Shown here: piece after piece, positions 54,814-64,000 of the stretch | Position numbering within the stretch: the first letter of the stretch is position 1 | Layout of the letters: every line of letters begins with the position of its first letter | NCBI RefSeq assembly: GCF_018260405.1 | Contig: NZ_JAGLBG010000002.1 | Coordinates: forward strand, 256 to 64,255 | Length of the DNA stretch: 64,000 nucleotides | Source of the DNA: Deinococcus sp. | Lineage (GTDB): Bacteria; Deinococcota; Deinococci; Deinococcales; Deinococcaceae | Direction of reading: 5' to 3' | Translations under genes and position numbers: made by a program | The notes under the pieces: generated by a model | Told to the model about the DNA's origin: nothing | The model's input: only the letters and a program-made list of their open reading frames with translations | The model's database searches: none

Positions 54814-55945
54814 CGAATCCTTCCTGGCTGCTCGCCTCGGCCAGCGGCGTGCCGTCCAGCGTGAACAGGGCCACCTGAACCCGCTGGACGGCGGGCGCAC
54901 GCTGCCTCAGCGCCCTGGCAATTTGCTGCGCGACGGCGTACCACACAGCTTTTCTCTGGGAATGTCCGGCCAGCCATTCGGCGCAGGCCTCTACCGTGTT
55001 GGCGGCGGCGAGGTGGCGCACGGTGTCGGCGTCGAGTCCTAGCCCGGCAGCTACCCGCGCAACCGCGTTCATCGCCATGCCGCTGTGGCCGCTGTGGGTG
55101 TTCCAGTCGCCGTTAAGCACTTTTGCCAGCTTGCCGGGATGTCCCGCGACCAGCAGCAGCGGCAGGGGATAGTCCAGTTCGGTCAGGGTGCCTTGCAAGG
55201 TGTCCAGCGCCGTGCCCACAAAATTGCTGATCTGAACGATGTCCTGCCGCGCTACGCTCAGCGTGTCGCAGGCGTAGTCGCGCCCCAGTTTGCCCGGCGT
55301 GAACACGATGGCCGGGGGCCGCGTGTAGGCCGCTACCCGCACATACACCTCCACCGAGGCGGCGTAGGCTTCCAGACTCATCGGCTCAACGAGGCCGGTG
55401 GTGCCCAGGATACTGATGCCGCCCAGAATGCCCAGGCGCGGATTGAAGGTCTTGCGGGCAATCGCCTCGCCGTTTACGCAGCCCACCGTCACGCTGAACT
55501 GCGCGTGCCCGGCAACTTCGGCGGCGGCCCGGCGCAGCATGGCGCGTGGCCCCGGATTGATGGCCGCCTCGCCCACCGGCACCCGGATGCCCGGCGCAGT
55601 GACGGTGCCCACGCCCTCACCCGCGTGAAACGTCATGGCCTGCCCCGGCGTCGGCTGCGCCCGTACCCAGAGGGTCGCCCGGTGAGTCGCGTCGGGGTCG
55701 TCGCCACCGTCCTTGACAACTTCAGCGTAAGCGCCCGTGTCGGTCAGGCGCACGTTCTGCACGGCAATTCTGAGGCGTCCGGCGTCGTCTGGCAGGGTCA
55801 CATCTACCTCGCCCGGCGTCCGGCCCGTGTGCAGCAGCGTCAGCGCCGCCTTGAGGGCCGCTGTCGCCGCGCTGCCGGTCGTAAAGCCGCGCCGCAGGCC
55901 GTTGGCGGCAGGCACGCTAAGGTCAATGGTCGGTAGGTCAGTCAT
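54806..55945 (-). CDS. cbiD: Cobalt-precorrin-5B C1-methyltransferase CbiD
   Basis: CbiD methylates C1 in the anaerobic, early-cobalt pathway and is a hallmark of that route. The 379-residue protein has RRGFTTGSAATAALKAALTLL, VVKDGGDDPDATH, GEAAINPGPRAMLRRA, ILGGISILGTTGLVEPMSLEAY and the C-terminal GHPGKLAKVLNGDWNTHSGHSGMAMNAVA. The ATG at 55945 gives the family start; the ORF is open further upstream without similarity. It lies 32 nt after the cbiX-cbiC fusion. Confidence 0.94.
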   Translation of the reverse strand: MTDLPTIDLSVPAANGLRRGFTTGSAATAALKAALTLLHTGRTPGEVDVTLPDDAGRLRIAVQNVRLTDTGAYAEVVKDGGDDPDATHRATLWVRAQPTPGQAMTFHAGEGVGTVTAPGIRVPVGEAAINPGPRAMLRRAAAEVAGHAQFSVTVGCVNGEAIARKTFNPRLGILGGISILGTTGLVEPMSLEAYAASVEVYVRVAAYTRPPAIVFTPGKLGRDYACDTLSVARQDIVQISNFVGTALDTLQGTLTELDYPLPLLLVAGHPGKLAKVLNGDWNTHSGHSGMAMNAVARVAAGLGLDADTVRHLAAANTVEACAEWLAGHSQRKAVWYAVAQQIARALRQRAPAVQRVQVALFTLDGTPLAEASSQEGFDD

Positions 55946-55977
55946 CAGGCAATTGGTTATTAGAGATTGGGCGGCGA

Positions 55978-57630
55978 TCATTGCTCCGCAGCCGAAGTGG
56001 TCTGCCCAGCGTTTCCCGGCTGGGTCAGCGCAGCCAGACGGTTTTGCGCCTCGATCATGCAGGCGTTGACCACGCTGCTGGCCCACGGACTGCCGCCCCG
56101 GTAGCCCGCGTTGGTGATGCGCGGCACGCTGAGGGCCGCCCGCAGTGCCGCCTTGCTTTCCACCGTGCCTACGAAGCCCACCGGCAGACCGATGACCAGT
56201 CCGGGCCGCCAGCGCCGCTCACGAATCAGGCGCACAGCCTCGAAAATGGCGGTGGGCGCGTCGCCAATCGCCACGATGCAGTCGTTGCCGAACTTCTCGT
56301 AGGCCCGCCGGATGCCCGCCGCCGAGCGCGTCATTCCGGCTTCGGCGCTCAGCAGGTGCGTTTCGGTGTCGTGAACCCCGCACCAGACCTGCACCCCCAG
56401 CCTAGCCAGCACCTCGCGCTTGAGGCCGCTCTGCACCATCGTCACGTCAGTAACTACCGTCAGTCCGCGCAAAATCGCGTTCACCCCCGCTTCGACGGCG
56501 CCCGGCGAGAAATAGAGGTCGGGCACGATGTCGGGGTCGCCCGCCGTATGCACCAGCCGCTGCATGGCGTAGCGGCTCTCGGTGGGCACCCGCGACCAGT
56601 CGTACAGACCCCCGATGATCTCGAACGACTGCGCCTCGATAGGGTGCGGCACGTAAAACGGCATGACCTTGCGCTCCGGCGCGGGTTTATCTGGCCCCAG
56701 CAGCCCGCGCACACCGCCGTGGTGCCCGATCTGCGGCTGGCCCTGCGCCGCCTCGTAGCCGATGACCTGCACGCGGTATTTGCACAGCGAACAGTTCATG
56801 TGCCCCTGCCCGTGAATTCCCTCGTGCGCCCGCTCCAGGAACACCCGCGCCACCTTCTCGTGCGGCCCGAGGTGCCCGGCGCTGGCCCACTGCACGCCCG
56901 GCCAGCGCTCGGCCCCAGCCGCCACCGCTTCCCGCACCCGCCGCGCCAGCAGGCCATCGAACAAGAGATAAGGAAAGACGATCACACGCTTAAATTGCCC
57001 GCCATTGGCCTGCGCCAGCGCCGCTGCCCGCGCCAGTCCGGTGGGCAGGTCGGGTTTGGCCGTGCCGCTGTAGCACACCGCGCTGGCCCCGTAGCCCAGC
57101 CCTTCTTCCAGAAAACGGGCCAGTTTCTGAATGTCGCCGTTGGCGTCCGGGTCAGTGGTGCCGCGCCCAACCACCAGCAGCAGTGTTTCGTCGCGCCGCA
57201 CCTCACCGCGTGCGCGTTCAGCGGCCCCCTCGGCCTCGACCAGCCGTTCGCGGCAGACTTCCAGCAGCAGCGGGTGCAGGTCCATCGCCGCGCCGTAGTG
57301 GAAGGTGACTTCGGGATGCTCCCGGCGCAGCAGATTAAGTTCGCTGGGCAGGTCATTCTTAGCGTGGGTGGCGGCCAGCAGCACGCCCGGCACCAGCACG
57401 ATCTCCCGTGCCCCCATCGCCACTGCTTCCCGCGCCGCCTCGTCGATGGTGGGGGTATTGAATTCCAGAAACCCGTGGGTCATCACGCGCCCCGGTTGCA
57501 GGGCCTTGACCTGGGCGATCAGTTCCTCGAACTGCGCCTTGCTCGCCGGATCGCGGCTGCCGTGGGCGGCAAAAACAATGGCGTAGTCGCTGTCGGTGGC
57601 AGGCAGGGAAAGTCCTGGCGCGGCGCTCAC
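55978..57630 (-). CDS. cbiXC: CbiX-CbiC fusion: cobaltochelatase and precorrin-8X methylmutase
   Basis: The 550-residue product first has a long Cbi[58 protein letters not shown], then a second half with [17 protein letters not shown] and [17 protein letters not shown], ending in [10 protein letters not shown], a Cys pair as in CbiX with an Fe-S site, and a His stretch. From about residue 335 it is CbiC/Cob[53 protein letters not shown] and [16 protein letters not shown]. It inserts cobalt into sirohydrochlorin and later moves a methyl group. GTG at 57630 overlaps the cbiE stop. Confidence 0.93.
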   Translation of the reverse strand: MSAAPGLSLPATDSDYAIVFAAHGSRDPASKAQFEELIAQVKALQPGRVMTHGFLEFNTPTIDEAAREAVAMGAREIVLVPGVLLAATHAKNDLPSELNLLRREHPEVTFHYGAAMDLHPLLLEVCRERLVEAEGAAERARGEVRRDETLLLVVGRGTTDPDANGDIQKLARFLEEGLGYGASAVCYSGTAKPDLPTGLARAAALAQANGGQFKRVIVFPYLLFDGLLARRVREAVAAGAERWPGVQWASAGHLGPHEKVARVFLERAHEGIHGQGHMNCSLCKYRVQVIGYEAAQGQPQIGHHGGVRGLLGPDKPAPERKVMPFYVPHPIEAQSFEIIGGLYDWSRVPTESRYAMQRLVHTAGDPDIVPDLYFSPGAVEAGVNAILRGLTVVTDVTMVQSGLKREVLARLGVQVWCGVHDTETHLLSAEAGMTRSAAGIRRAYEKFGNDCIVAIGDAPTAIFEAVRLIRERRWRPGLVIGLPVGFVGTVESKAALRAALSVPRITNAGYRGGSPWASSVVNACMIEAQNRLAALTQPGNAGQTTSAAEQ

Positions 57631-58313
57631 GCTTCCCCCTCCAGTCCGGTTGGCAGCGGCGTCAGCGGGCGCACCAGCATAATGCTCATGTCGCTGAAGT
57701 CGCGCGTTTCCAGTTCGGTCAGGCTGCCCTGCCAGTCGGCCTCGGCCCGCGTCAGGTTCTCCCACACGGCGACCCGGTGCGCCGGATTCGCGCCGCTCGC
57801 TAGCAGGTACGCGGCAATGTCTCTAGGCATAAAGTCCCATGGGCGCGGAATGATGATGGCCCCGCGCCCCGCCGCAAGCACCTCGCGCAGGTGGGCCTTG
57901 AACGGCCCGAGGTCGCCCCGGCGGTGAAAGGTAAAAAAGGTCGTCTCATCGAAGCACACCCGCTCCTTGCTTGCCAGAATCTGGGCGCTGGAGATGCCCG
58001 GCACCGCCTCGACCCGCTGCCCGCAGGCCGTTTCGACCCGTTCCAGAAATTGAAACCCGCTGAAATGGATGTCGCCCATAAAAACCACCACACAGTTTTT
58101 GTCCGCGTGGTGCAGCTGCGCGACTTCCGCGAGCCGGGCCACCTGATCTTTGTACCCCATGGTAATAATCTGGGCCGACCCGGAGATCAGCGGGCGAACC
58201 ACGTCGACCACGGCGCCGAACCCGGCGACCACATCAGCTTCTGCGATCAGCCGCGCTCCCTTCTGGGTCAGGTAGTCGAGGTGGCCGGGGCCTGCTCCGA
58301 CGCAGACGATCAT
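57627..58313 (-). CDS. cbiE: Cobalt-precorrin-7 C5-methyltransferase CbiE
   Basis: CbiE methylates C5 of cobalt-precorrin-7. The 228-residue methylase shows [68 protein letters not shown] and the C-terminal SIMLVRPL. In many organisms it is fused to, or next to, CbiT, which methylates C15 and decarboxylates; no CbiT is seen in this window. It is the first gene of the operon, behind the cobalamin riboswitch and terminator. Confidence 0.92.
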   Translation of the reverse strand: MIVCVGAGPGHLDYLTQKGARLIAEADVVAGFGAVVDVVRPLISGSAQIITMGYKDQVARLAEVAQLHHADKNCVVVFMGDIHFSGFQFLERVETACGQRVEAVPGISSAQILASKERVCFDETTFFTFHRRGDLGPFKAHLREVLAAGRGAIIIPRPWDFMPRDIAAYLLASGANPAHRVAVWENLTRAEADWQGSLTELETRDFSDMSIMLVRPLTPLPTGLEGEA

Positions 58314-58402
58314 GCAGGCACCCGGTCATGAAATGGGCAGATGGACATAAGAACGCTCCAGGGTCGCGGTGCATTGGGGGCGGCAGGCGGGGGCACGGCA
58401 GG

Positions 58403-58436
58403 AAAAAACCCGCTCTGGCCGGGGCCGGAAGCGGGC
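58403..58436 (-). terminator. Intrinsic terminator in the cbi leader
   Basis: On the minus strand CCCGCT pairs with AGCGGG around a GC-rich loop (TCCGGCCCCGGCCAG) and is followed by six T's. It lies between the riboswitch and cbiE, about 90 nt before the start codon, where a ligand-controlled terminator is expected. Confidence 0.8.
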
Positions 58437-58526
58437 ACGAAAGGTCGTGGCTGCTGGTACGTGGCCCTCTTGATTCAGCGAGAGGTGCGGCCCTGCCCGG
58501 AAAAAAAGCGGAGGGCGGGCCGCGTT

Positions 58527-58690
58527 CCTGAGAGGCATTCGGACTCACAAACCGGATTTAGGCCAAATGTACGGGCCAGGTCTGTATTACCGCTGCGCGA
58601 CAGTGCCGGAATCTCACCGGACTTCCCCAGGCTCAGGTGGGTGCAGGTTAGCAGAAGTCCGGGCAGGGTGGCCCCCCGGCAGCTGGGCTG
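58527..58690 (-). ncRNA. Cobalamin riboswitch
   Basis: On the minus strand the core reads GGGGAAGTCCGGTGAGATTC, then CGGCACTGTCGCGCAGCGGTAA, and downstream GAGTCCGAATGCCTCTCAGG, a B12-box-like element. These match the GGGAA...GGTGA..ATTCC..GCACTG..CCGC..GTAA and AGTC-GGA-GCC blocks of AdoCbl riboswitches. The 5' limit (P1/P2) is approximate. It precedes a terminator and the cbi operon, so cobalamin should shut off corrin synthesis. Confidence 0.85.
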
Positions 58691-58730
58691 TCTGGCTGAG
58701 GCCCGCCTGATACGGACTCCCCTCCATTTC

Positions 58731-58778
58731 GCCCGGATTGAATCCAGGACGGCCCGGTTTCAATCGGCAGTCCGCAGG
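58731..58778 (+). repeat. Dispersed repeat family B
   Basis: GCCCGGATTGAATCCAGGAC is followed by GTTTCAATCGGCAGTCCGC, the third copy of the GATTGAA hairpin unit. A complement of the family D core (ATACGGACT) lies just upstream, near 58710. Confidence 0.7.
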
Positions 58779-58873
58779 AGGGCCACGGCAATTGCACATT
58801 GTCGCGCCAGCGTTCAGAATGTACGTGTACGTAAATTTTGCATTCGCCCGAACTTCTTGCCCGGAGGTTACCC

Positions 58874-58909
58874 ATGAGCGTTTTTCGTTCCATCTGGTTG
58901 ACTCTATGA
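58874..58909 (+). CDS. 11-codon leader ORF overlapping maoC
   Basis: ATG at 58874 lies 6 nt after GGAGG (58863-58867), the best ribosome site near maoC. It encodes MSVFRSIWLTL and its TGA (58907-58909) overlaps the maoC ATG (58906) as ATGA. maoC itself has no Shine-Dalgarno. This suggests translation of maoC is coupled to the leader peptide. Sequence evidence is direct; a regulatory role is inference. Confidence 0.5.
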   Translation: MSVFRSIWLTL

Positions 58910-59376
58910 GCACCCTTTCCGTCACCGATTTACAGGCCCGCGCCGGGCAAGAAATTGCCCTGTCCGGCTGGGTGCAGATTACCCAGGAGCGCGTCAATGC
59001 CTTTGCCGACGCGACAGGTGACCACCAGTTCATCCACGTGGACCCCGAAAAAGCCGCGCAGGGGCCGTTCGGTGGCCCGATTGCCCACGGGTTTCTGGTG
59101 CTCTCGATGCTGGCCGGGGATTTTACCAACGCGGGTGGCCTGCCCGAAATTAAGGGGGGGCACCTGACCGTGAATTACGGACTGAACAGGGTGCGTTTTG
59201 TCGCGCCGGTACGGGTTGGCAGCCGCTTGCGCAATCACGCCGTGCTGGGGGCCGCCGAGCCGGGCAAAGGGTACGTTCAGATTACCGTGCAGAACACCAT
59301 AGAGATTGAGGGTGAGGAAAAACCCGCCTGCATCGCCGAAACCGTGTTCCGGATGTACACCCAGGAGACCGCATGA
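58906..59376 (+). CDS. MaoC-like enoyl-CoA hydratase
   Basis: The 156-residue hotdog protein carries the hydratase motif FADATGDHQFIHVDPEKAAQGPFGGPIAHGFLVLSML with the catalytic Asp/His pair. It would hydrate trans-2-enoyl-CoA to (R)-3-hydroxyacyl-CoA. I start at MSTLSVTDLQ (58906), overlapping the 11-codon leader. The next gene (hotdog thioesterase) overlaps by 4 nt, and an acyl-CoA dehydrogenase follows, so it belongs to a fatty or hydroxy-acid catabolic unit. Confidence 0.9.
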   Translation: MSTLSVTDLQARAGQEIALSGWVQITQERVNAFADATGDHQFIHVDPEKAAQGPFGGPIAHGFLVLSMLAGDFTNAGGLPEIKGGHLTVNYGLNRVRFVAPVRVGSRLRNHAVLGAAEPGKGYVQITVQNTIEIEGEEKPACIAETVFRMYTQETA

Positions 59377-59843
59377 GCCAGCCGACCAGCCCCGCCGAAA
59401 TGCTCGCCTACGCCAACAGCGTCATTGCCATTCAGACCTTCTCGACACTGGTGGGGGCGCAGTTCACCAGTATTAGCGCCACCGAAGCCGTGCTGCACGT
59501 GCCCCTGCGCGACGACCTGCGCCAGCATCACGGCTTTGCCCACGGTGGATTAATCGCCACGATGGCCGACATCGGCCTAACCTTTATGGGCGCGATGGCC
59601 CTTGGCCCCAACGTGCTGACCAGCGAGTACAAGATCAACTTTCTGCGCCCCGGCACCGGCGACGAACTGGTGGCGCGTTCCAGCGTGATTAGCAGCAGCA
59701 GGCGGCAGGCCGTGACCCGCTGCGACATCTTCGCGGTGGCGGGCGGCCAGGAAAAACTGGTTGCCACGGCGCTAGGCACCATCGTCAAGTCTGAGGCCGA
59801 GCCGGTCAAGGGCGCAGAAATGCTCAGAAGCGGGACTTTCTAG
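59373..59843 (+). CDS. PaaI-type hotdog thioesterase
   Basis: The 156-residue hotdog-fold protein shows [29 protein letters not shown], with the HGG and acidic residue typical of PaaI/YdiI thioesterases, and [23 protein letters not shown]. It would release CoA from a non-native or dead-end acyl-CoA. It overlaps maoC (ATGA). An in-frame internal start is unlikely. Confidence 0.88.
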   Translation: MSQPTSPAEMLAYANSVIAIQTFSTLVGAQFTSISATEAVLHVPLRDDLRQHHGFAHGGLIATMADIGLTFMGAMALGPNVLTSEYKINFLRPGTGDELVARSSVISSSRRQAVTRCDIFAVAGGQEKLVATALGTIVKSEAEPVKGAEMLRSGTF

Positions 59844-59910
59844 ACGCCGTGACCCTCAACCTCGCGTTCCAGAAGTGCGTTTGCCCGTCAAGTTCTCAGG
59901 AGGAACCCCT

Positions 59911-61179
<1,269 letters not shown>

Positions 61180-61193
61180 CGGCCTGACCCCTG

Positions 61194-61218
61194 CCCCCTC
61201 TGACCGCCAGGGGGTTTT
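61194..61218 (+). terminator. Hairpin after the acyl-CoA dehydrogenase gene
   Basis: CCCCCT (61194-61199) pairs with AGGGGG (61209-61214) with a 9-nt loop and is followed by TTTT. A weak -10-like TAGACT (61255) lies downstream, so the SDR-kinase-phosphatase genes may form a second transcription unit. Confidence 0.65.
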
Positions 61219-61350
61219 GGCGCTGTTGTCACGGGGCCTAAAGCTCGTTCCCGCTAGACTGCGTGTACACCAACCAGATTCAGTGGCGGCGCGGCGGGAC
61301 AGTCCTGTCTGGTCGCTGCCGTGAACACTTGCCCAGCCAGGAGAACAGAC

Positions 61351-62130
61351 ATGGAATTCAAGGACAGGATTATTGTCGTGACCGGAGCCGCCTCGGGAAT
61401 CGGGCTGGCGCTCGCTACCCGCTTTGTTCGGGAAGGCGCCAGGGTTACCGCGTCGGACCGCAACCCGGCAGGCCAGGAAAAGGCGGCGGCCATCGGAGCG
61501 CGGTTCATTGCCGCCGACATCTCCAATGAGGCCGGGGTCAAGTCGATTATCGACGACGTGCTGGCGCATGAAGGCCACATTGACCTGTTCTGCTCGAATG
61601 CCGGAATTGCTATCGGGGAGGGGCCGGAAACGCCCGACAAGCAGTGGAACCTAATTCAGAATATCAACGTCATGAGTCACGTCTGGGCGGCGCGTTACCT
61701 CGTTCCGCACTATCTGGAGCGCGGCGAGGGCCACTTTCTGAACACCGCTTCGGCGGCGGGCCTGCTGACCGAACTGCACTCGGCCCCCTACGCCGTGACA
61801 AAGCACGCGGCGCTGGCCTTTGCCGAGTGGCTGGCGATTACTTACGGCGACCGGGGCATCAAGGTGTCGTGCCTGTGCCCGGAAGGGGTCTGGACGCCCA
61901 TGATCGAGAACACGCCGATCTTGCAACAAACCGCCATCACCACCGACCAACTGGTCGAAAAGATGGTCGAGGTGCTGCGGGTTGACGGCTTCCTGATCAC
62001 CACCCATGACACCACTCTGCGCGGTTTTCAGAACAAGGCGAGCAACTACGACGAGTGGATCAGCAAGATGCGCCACCTGCGCACCAAGGCGATGGCCCTG
62101 CTGGACGCCGAGGCTAGTGACCACGCATGA
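61351..62130 (+). CDS. Short-chain dehydrogenase/reductase
   Basis: The 259-residue SDR has the NAD(P) motif VTGAASGIGLALATRFVREG, SNAGIAIGEGPE, LNTASAAGLLTELHSAPYAVTKHAALAF with the catalytic Ser/Tyr/Lys (YAVTK) and the structural VSCLCPEGVWTPM. It would oxidise a hydroxyl group of an acyl intermediate, or act on a 3-hydroxyacyl-CoA. ATG at 61351 follows CCAGGAGA. Its stop overlaps the kinase gene ATG by 4 nt. Confidence 0.9.
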   Translation: MEFKDRIIVVTGAASGIGLALATRFVREGARVTASDRNPAGQEKAAAIGARFIAADISNEAGVKSIIDDVLAHEGHIDLFCSNAGIAIGEGPETPDKQWNLIQNINVMSHVWAARYLVPHYLERGEGHFLNTASAAGLLTELHSAPYAVTKHAALAFAEWLAITYGDRGIKVSCLCPEGVWTPMIENTPILQQTAITTDQLVEKMVEVLRVDGFLITTHDTTLRGFQNKASNYDEWISKMRHLRTKAMALLDAEASDHA

Positions 62131-63254
62131 CCCGCCCAGGCACTGGCCCCAACGCTACGCCGGACGCTGCCCCGGTGCGTCCGGGTGAGGAACTGCCGCT
62201 GGATAGGCTGCGTGAGGCCCTGCGCGGCAAGGTGCCCGGCAACGCCGAACAGCTCGAAGTGCTGCAATTTCCGGGCGGCATGTCCAACCTGACCTATCTG
62301 GTGCGCCTAGGCGCACCAGCAGGCGACGGTCAGGAATACGTGCTGCGCCGCGCTCCGCTGGGGCCGGTCGCCAAGGGTGCCCACGACATGGCGCGGGAGT
62401 ATCACCTGCTTGAAAAAATCAATCCTGCGCTGCTGGCGGCTCCCGCGCCTGCCCTGCTGGTCGAGGACCCGGAGGTGCTGGGGTCGCCCTTTTACCTGAT
62501 GGAACGCCGCCGGGGGGTGATTGTGCGGACCGAACTGCCCCCCGAATACGCCGCCAATCCGCAGGCTCCGGGCAAGCTCTCGGCGGCGCTGGCCGACACG
62601 CTGGCCGACACGCACGGGGTGGATATAGATGCGGCCGGCCTGCGCTCCATCGGCAAGCCAGAGGGCTTCAACCGCCGCCAGGTCGAGGGCTGGGCCGGGC
62701 GCTGGCGGCGGGCACGCGAATTGCTCGGGGGCACGCACGACCTGCCCGAACCGGCTGACCTTCACGACGAAGAAGTTATTGCGTGGCTGGAAACCAACAT
62801 TCCGGCGGAAACGGCCCATACCCTCGTGCATAACGATTTCAAGCTGGATAACCTGATGCTCGACCCCGCCGATCCTTCACGGGTGGTGGCGCTGCTCGAC
62901 TGGGAAATGACCACCGTGGGCGACCCGCTGGTGGATCTGGGCCTGACCCTGACCTACTGGACCATGCCCGAGCAGCCGGGCCGCGCCAGGAGCGTCATCG
63001 GGGCCAGCGGCAGCGACCAGGGCTATTTCACGCGCCAGCAGTTGCTCGACCGCTACGCCGCCCGCAGTGGCCGCGACGTGAGCAATATCAACTGGTATGA
63101 GGTGCTGGGCCACTTCAAACTGGCGGGTATCGTCATCCAGATTTTTGCCCGCTACCGCCTGGGTCAGACCAGCGACCCGCGTTTTGCCCCGCTGGCTGGG
63201 CAGGCCCAGTGGCTGATCGAGGAAGCCTGGCGGCGCATCCAGGCAGCGGACTGA
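62127..63254 (+). CDS. APH-type phosphotransferase, LvaA/ACAD10-11 kinase-like
   Basis: The 375-residue product belongs to the aminoglycoside-phosphotransferase/choline-kinase fold: FPGGMSNLTYLVRL (P-loop like), YVLRRAPLGPVAKGAHDMAREYHLLEKI, GSPFYLMERRRGV, TLVHNDFKLDNLMLDP with the catalytic Asp and Asn (HxDxxxxN) and VVALLDWEMTTVGDPLVDLG. In ACAD10/11 and bacterial LvaA this domain phosphorylates the 4-hydroxyl of 4-hydroxyacyl-CoA. Linkage to an ACAD gene of the right subgroup makes that role much likelier than antibiotic resistance. Confidence 0.88.
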   Translation: MTRPGTGPNATPDAAPVRPGEELPLDRLREALRGKVPGNAEQLEVLQFPGGMSNLTYLVRLGAPAGDGQEYVLRRAPLGPVAKGAHDMAREYHLLEKINPALLAAPAPALLVEDPEVLGSPFYLMERRRGVIVRTELPPEYAANPQAPGKLSAALADTLADTHGVDIDAAGLRSIGKPEGFNRRQVEGWAGRWRRARELLGGTHDLPEPADLHDEEVIAWLETNIPAETAHTLVHNDFKLDNLMLDPADPSRVVALLDWEMTTVGDPLVDLGLTLTYWTMPEQPGRARSVIGASGSDQGYFTRQQLLDRYAARSGRDVSNINWYEVLGHFKLAGIVIQIFARYRLGQTSDPRFAPLAGQAQWLIEEAWRRIQAAD

Positions 63255-63256
63255 GC

Positions 63257-63949
63257 ATGAGTGAACTGATGCTGGTACGTCACGGTCAGGCCACGCCCTT
63301 TGAACAGGATACCGACCAGCTTTCGGCGCTCGGGCACCAGCAGGCGCGGGCCGTGGGCCGTTTTCTGGCAAACTATCAGCCGACCCATGTGCTTCATGGG
63401 CCGCTGGTGCGTCAGCGTCTGAGCGCCGAGCAGGCTGGGCAGGGGAGAGCCTGGCCGGAAGCGGCGCTTGACCCCCGGCTGGCCGAGTTCGACGGCGACG
63501 GCCTGATGCATACCCTGGCCCCGCTGCTGGCCCGACAGGATGCGGCGTTTGCCGCGCTGGTCGCCGAATTCCAGGCGGGGCGGCAGATCCCGCAGCGCAA
63601 CGCCCACTTTCAGCGGATGCTCGAAGCGCTGGCGGCGGCGTGGCAGGTGGGCAGCGTCACCGATAAGCAGGTCGAGGGCTGGGCCGCCTTCCGCGCCCGC
63701 GTCCGGGCGGCGCTGGGCGATGTGCTGCACCTACCTGCCGCAAGCCGGGTGCTGGTCTTTACCAGCGGCGGCGTGATCGGGCTGGCGGTGGCGCTGGCCC
63801 TCGACGCACCCGACGCCTCGGCGCTCAAGGTCAACTGGCGCGTCAAGAACGGCAGTCTGACCCGCTTTACCTTTGGGGGCGGGCGCTTCACCCTCGATAC
63901 CTTCAACGAGGAAAGCCACCTGACCCCCGAGCTACGAAGCTGGCGTTGA
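63257..63949 (+). CDS. Histidine-phosphatase superfamily protein
   Basis: The 230-residue product has the catalytic LVRHGQATPF at residues 6-15, HGPLVRQRLSAEQAG, LAEFDGDGLMHTLAPLL with an acid residue, and VLVFTSGGVIGLAVALALD, the RHG-type histidine-phosphatase/phosphoglycerate-mutase branch. ATG at 63257 is 2 nt after the kinase stop. The ACAD10 type protein carries a phosphatase-like module (of the HAD type), and a free phosphatase may reverse the kinase step here. The last 51 bases of the window after it show no feature. Confidence 0.85.
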   Translation: MSELMLVRHGQATPFEQDTDQLSALGHQQARAVGRFLANYQPTHVLHGPLVRQRLSAEQAGQGRAWPEAALDPRLAEFDGDGLMHTLAPLLARQDAAFAALVAEFQAGRQIPQRNAHFQRMLEALAAAWQVGSVTDKQVEGWAAFRARVRAALGDVLHLPAASRVLVFTSGGVIGLAVALALDAPDASALKVNWRVKNGSLTRFTFGGGRFTLDTFNEESHLTPELRSWR

Positions 63950-64000
63950 TGGGCAAAAGTCGCCGGGTTCGTGGCGAGCACCCCCGGCCCAGGTGCAGAA

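Noticed and set aside
55981..57927. 648-residue plus-strand ORF opposite cbiX-cbiC
   Set aside because: Long antisense frame in GC-rich DNA with no motif and a proper gene on the other strand.
62127..63254. Aminoglycoside resistance gene
   Set aside because: The protein has the APH fold, but its context with an ACAD10/11-type dehydrogenase, SDR and hotdog proteins favours an acyl-CoA kinase role.

Overview
This GC-rich window looks like the chromosome of a Deinococcus-type bacterium. That is an inference from gene content, from many genes that start 5-9 nt after a -10-like hexamer with no Shine-Dalgarno, and from abundant short dispersed intergenic repeats; no rRNA or other marker gene is present to prove it. 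I see no tRNA, rRNA or CRISPR array. Most of the window is metabolic gene clusters, and the accessory signal lies between them: two intact insertion sequences with perfect target duplications, a ~140-bp MITE family (six copies), a 110-bp element with 17-bp inverted repeats, and at least four families of short palindromic repeats.

Region by region. 243-5915: thiamin operon thiC-thiE-thiS-thiG-thiO-thiD. 6158-18067: homoprotocatechuate (4-hydroxyphenylacetate meta-cleavage) genes hpaI, hpaH, hpaF, hpaG, hpaD, hpaB, hpaE, interrupted by a luciferase-like oxidoreductase, by ilvD on the opposite strand, and by an IS4-type element (12619-13890) that abuts the hpaD stop codon. 18130-18730: a secreted-protein pseudogene. 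18888-26400: a PucR-type regulator followed by xdhA-xdhB-xdhC-guaD for purine catabolism. 26676-33017: envelope genes (a secreted helix-hairpin-helix protein, two TolC-like proteins, a branched-chain amino-acid-type binding protein, a TolA-like protein) plus a decayed histidine-kinase fragment.

33497-41337: an acetyltransferase, a MerR regulator, a quinone oxidoreductase, an acyl-CoA dehydrogenase, two nucleotidyltransferases for activated sugars, and a secreted phosphoesterase. 41529-48931: a possible 39-residue membrane peptide, a TPR protein, an alpha/beta hydrolase lacking its nucleophile serine, pdxY, a PAP2 phosphatase, an IS66-type element (45896-47349) and ppx. 49196-58313: a CobW-like GTPase and a tightly overlapping anaerobic-type corrin operon (cbiE, cbiX-cbiC fusion, cbiD, cbiL, cbiF, cbiG, cbiH-cbiJ fusion), preceded by a cobalamin riboswitch and an intrinsic terminator. 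58906-63949: MaoC, hotdog thioesterase, acyl-CoA dehydrogenase, SDR, APH-type kinase and histidine phosphatase, a set resembling the ACAD10/11 and levulinate (lva) hydroxyacyl-CoA systems.

The most unusual observations are MITE ends that supply the stop codons of two genes, the serine-less hydrolase, an uncharacterised N-terminal domain on CbiF, a CobW-like protein without its CxCC motif, a leader peptide overlapping maoC, and the hydroxyacyl-CoA operon. I did not find one large unmistakably new system.
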